From Burkholderia sp. GAS332 (lineage in GTDB: Bacteria; Pseudomonadota; Gammaproteobacteria; Burkholderiales; Burkholderiaceae): a DNA stretch of 64,000 nucleotides. The first letter of the stretch is position 1, and every line of letters begins with the position of its first letter. The position numbers and the translations under genes are program-made. The notes under the pieces are model-generated. The model was given only the letters and a program-made list of their open reading frames with translations, had not been told where the DNA came from and made no database searches. Location of the stretch: NCBI GenBank assembly GCA_900142905.1, contig FSRV01000001.1:186001-250000 (forward strand). The letters are read 5' to 3'. Positions 62,228 through 64,000 of the stretch are shown piece by piece.

Positions 62228-63001
62228 ATGGATACTACCCAGTCGCACGGCCAGACCGACGCACCCGGCCAGCCGCACGCCACCCTAGACGAAAGCGCAC
62301 CCGATTTCGGCCGTCGCAATCCGCTGGAGATCGGCGTTCAGTTACGCAACCTCGTCAATCGAGGCGATTTCCTCACCGTTGAATACGCGGGCGGTCAGCT
62401 CGTGACGCGCCTGCTCGATGTCGACGTGCGCGGGCGCACCTTCACTTTCGATTGGGGCGCGCTCTCCGAGCAGAACAAAGGCTTGTTGGGCGCGCCGCGC
62501 TGCCAGTTCCACGCGTCGCCTGACGGCGTGCGCGTCGAGTTCGCCACCGGCACGCCGCGCGAGACCCGCTACGAAGGACTGCCCGCATTCGAGTCCGACT
62601 TCCCTGAAGTGCTGTTCTATGTGCAGCGCCGCGAGTATTTCCGCGTCGATGCGCCGATTCTCGATCCGTATATGTGCAGCGGCCGTTTGCCCGAGGGCGA
62701 CACGTTCCGCTTCGAAGTGCACGATCTGTCGCTCGGCGGCGTCGGCATGCGCACCACGGATGAACGCGTGGCCGAATTGCCGATGGGCACGCGGCTGCAG
62801 GATTGCGAACTGTCGCTCGGCACGCTCGGCCGGCTTTCGCTCGATCTGCAACTGGTGTCGCACCGCTCCACCGCGTTGCCGAACGGCACGCAGCGCTACC
62901 AACTCGGTTTCCGTTTTCTGACGCTGCCGGGCAGCGCCGAAAACACGCTGCAACGCCTGATTACGCAACTCGAAATGAAGCGCCGTTCGCTGGTGCGCTG
63001 A
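62228..63001 (+). CDS. ycgR: Flagellar brake protein YcgR (c-di-GMP receptor)
   Basis: A 257-residue YcgR. The N-terminal YcgR domain runs about residues 25-125 (NPLEIGVQLRNLVNRGDFLTVEYAGGQ). The PilZ domain carries the c-di-GMP motifs R-x3-R in QRREYFRVDAPI and D-x-S-x2-G in DLSLGGVGM. Bound to c-di-GMP it slows the motor at MotA or FliG. ATG 62228 is used; TTG 62189 is an alternative with GGAG too close. A sigma-28 promoter lies upstream, so it is made with the filament. Confidence 0.92.
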   Translation: MDTTQSHGQTDAPGQPHATLDESAPDFGRRNPLEIGVQLRNLVNRGDFLTVEYAGGQLVTRLLDVDVRGRTFTFDWGALSEQNKGLLGAPRCQFHASPDGVRVEFATGTPRETRYEGLPAFESDFPEVLFYVQRREYFRVDAPILDPYMCSGRLPEGDTFRFEVHDLSLGGVGMRTTDERVAELPMGTRLQDCELSLGTLGRLSLDLQLVSHRSTALPNGTQRYQLGFRFLTLPGSAENTLQRLITQLEMKRRSLVR

Positions 63002-63073
63002 GCGGTGAAGAAGTCTTGCGGCACGCGCCTCGCAAACGTTGAAACAAACGTCGAACAAGCATCGGAATGGCCC

Positions 63074-63100
63074 TCAATTTTTCCTCGTGGGGGCCGTTAA
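63074..63100 (+). promoter_or_regulatory. Sigma-28 (FliA) promoter of flgK
   Basis: TCAATTTT, 11 bases, GCCGTTAA. It ends 57 bases before the flgK ATG. Confidence 0.8.
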
Positions 63101-63157
63101 ACAGGATGTTCAAGTAACGTGGCGGCAAGCGGTCGGTGTCGCCCTTCAGGATGACGC

Positions 63158-64000
63158 ATGTCAGATCTCATCAGTATCGGCCTCAGCGGACTGAACGCTG
63201 CGCAGTGGGGACTCACGACGACCGGCCAGAACATCAGCAACGCGTCCACGCCGGGCTACTCGATCGAAACGCCGGTCTACGCGGAAAGCGCCGGTTCGTA
63301 CACGGGCTCCGGCTATCTGCCGCAGGGCGTCTCGACGGTCACCGTGCAGCGCCAGTACAGCCAGTACCTGACCACTGCGCTGAACAACGCGCAATCGACA
63401 GGCAGCTCGCTGTCGGCGTACAACACGATGATCTCCCAGCTGAACAATCTGGTCGGCAGCCCGACCGCCGGCATTGCAAGCGCGATCACCAGCTATTTCA
63501 CCGGCATGCAGAACGTCTCGGCCAGCGCCTCCACGCTGTCCACGCGCCAGACCGCGATGAGCGGCGCGCAGACCCTCGTGAACCAGATCAACGCGGCGGG
63601 CCAGCAATACGACTCGCTGCGTCAGAGCGTCAACACGCAGCTCAGCAACACCGTTTCGCAGATCAACAGCTACACGCAGCAGATCGCCCAGTTGAACGGG
63701 CAGATCTCCGCGGCCAGCTCGCAAGGTCAGCCGCCGAACCAGTTGCTGGATCAGCGCGATCTCGCTGTGTCGAACCTGTCGCAACTGGTCGGCGTGAGCG
63801 TCGTGAACACCAACGGCAGCTACAGCGTGTTCATGGGTAACGGCCAGCCGCTCGTGACGTCCACCAATAGCTACAACCTGGGCACGGCGCCTTCGACGGG
63901 CGACACCAGCGAACTGTCGGTTCAGTATCTCGGCCAGGCGGGTGCGAACCCGGCCGCCGCGCCGCAAAACCTGCCGGACAGCTCGGTCACCGGCGGCACG
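63158..64000 (+). CDS. flgK: Flagellar hook-filament junction protein FlgK, 3' truncated by window edge
   Basis: The frame is open from ATG 63158 to the last base (281 codons). The N-terminus, SDLISIGLSGLNAAQWGLTTTGQNISNASTPGYSIETPVY, is the HAP1 signature, followed by helical sequence (SYTQQIAQLNGQISAASSQGQPPNQLLDQRDLAVSNLSQLV). AGGA six bases upstream supports the start; the out-of-frame ATG at 63151 is not used. FlgK joins hook to filament and is chaperoned by FlgN. The sigma-28 promoter upstream marks it as a late gene, probably with flgL beyond the window. Confidence 0.95.
   Translation, partial: MSDLISIGLSGLNAAQWGLTTTGQNISNASTPGYSIETPVYAESAGSYTGSGYLPQGVSTVTVQRQYSQYLTTALNNAQSTGSSLSAYNTMISQLNNLVGSPTAGIASAITSYFTGMQNVSASASTLSTRQTAMSGAQTLVNQINAAGQQYDSLRQSVNTQLSNTVSQINSYTQQIAQLNGQISAASSQGQPPNQLLDQRDLAVSNLSQLVGVSVVNTNGSYSVFMGNGQPLVTSTNSYNLGTAPSTGDTSELSVQYLGQAGANPAAAPQNLPDSSVTGGT

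Noticed and set aside
1..64000. tRNA, rRNA, CRISPR arrays, insertion sequences, prophage or attachment sites
   Set aside because: None was recognised by eye in the gaps. A weak tRNA-like fold cannot be excluded without a covariance search.

Overview
The window looks like a piece of the main chromosome of a motile, high-GC betaproteobacterium of the Burkholderiaceae, most likely Paraburkholderia or Burkholderia. The grounds are the gene order motAB-cheY-cheA-cheW-mcp-cheR-cheD-cheB-cheY-cheZ followed by flhB-flhA-flhF-flhG-fliA, FlhDC as master regulator beside FlhF/FlhG, the H-NS-type small protein, the DUF2844/DUF3443 pair, and strongly GC-biased third codon positions. No rRNA, tRNA, CRISPR array or insertion sequence was seen.

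Layout. 1-5.9 kb: four co-directional genes for exported or outer-membrane proteins (a DUF1254/DUF1214 protein cut by the window edge, a phenol-MetA-type outer-membrane protein, an Omp85/D15 barrel and a large secreted repeat protein). 6.0-15.6 kb (minus): an eight-gene, mostly overlapping operon of glycan-type enzymes (TPR/SPINDLY glycosyltransferase, two PLP-dependent aminotransferase-like proteins, WbqC-like protein, PhyH dioxygenase, ATP-grasp/HAD fusion, three methyltransferases). It lies immediately downstream of fliC-fliD-fliT (15.8-19.0 kb, minus) and is best read as a flagellin-modification island. 19.2-27.0 kb: housekeeping and metabolic genes (aldo/keto reductase, rpsU, tag, BadF-type kinase, Cof-type phosphatase, histidine phosphatase, aqpZ, H-NS-like, GT4).

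27.0-40.5 kb (plus): flhDC behind a 0.7-kb regulatory region with two adjacent perfect palindromes, then motAB and the whole chemotaxis operon. 40.7-42.6 kb: a DUF2844 protein and a DUF3443 lipoprotein whose motifs follow the bilobal pepsin pattern. 42.9-50.1 kb: flhB, flhA, flhF, a FlhG with a degenerate P-loop, and fliA. 50.1-50.7 kb (minus): a HicAB toxin-antitoxin pair. 51.0-53.6 kb (minus): flgA, flgM, flgN. 53.8-64 kb (plus): flgB through flgJ, the c-di-GMP brake ycgR, and the start of flgK, cut by the window edge.

How it fits together. FlhDC presumably switches on the hook-basal-body and export genes. FliA (sigma-28), held by FlgM until the hook is finished, then drives late genes. By eye, five sites share the form (T/C)(A/C)AA(G/T)TTT, 11-12 bases, GCCGnnA(A/T), and sit upstream of fliC, motA, flgM, flgK and ycgR. 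Flagellin is capped by FliD, chaperoned by FliT and probably decorated by the neighbouring modification operon. The che operon supplies the signal pathway and YcgR a c-di-GMP input. All functions are assigned from recognisable sequence motifs and gene context; no database search was run.
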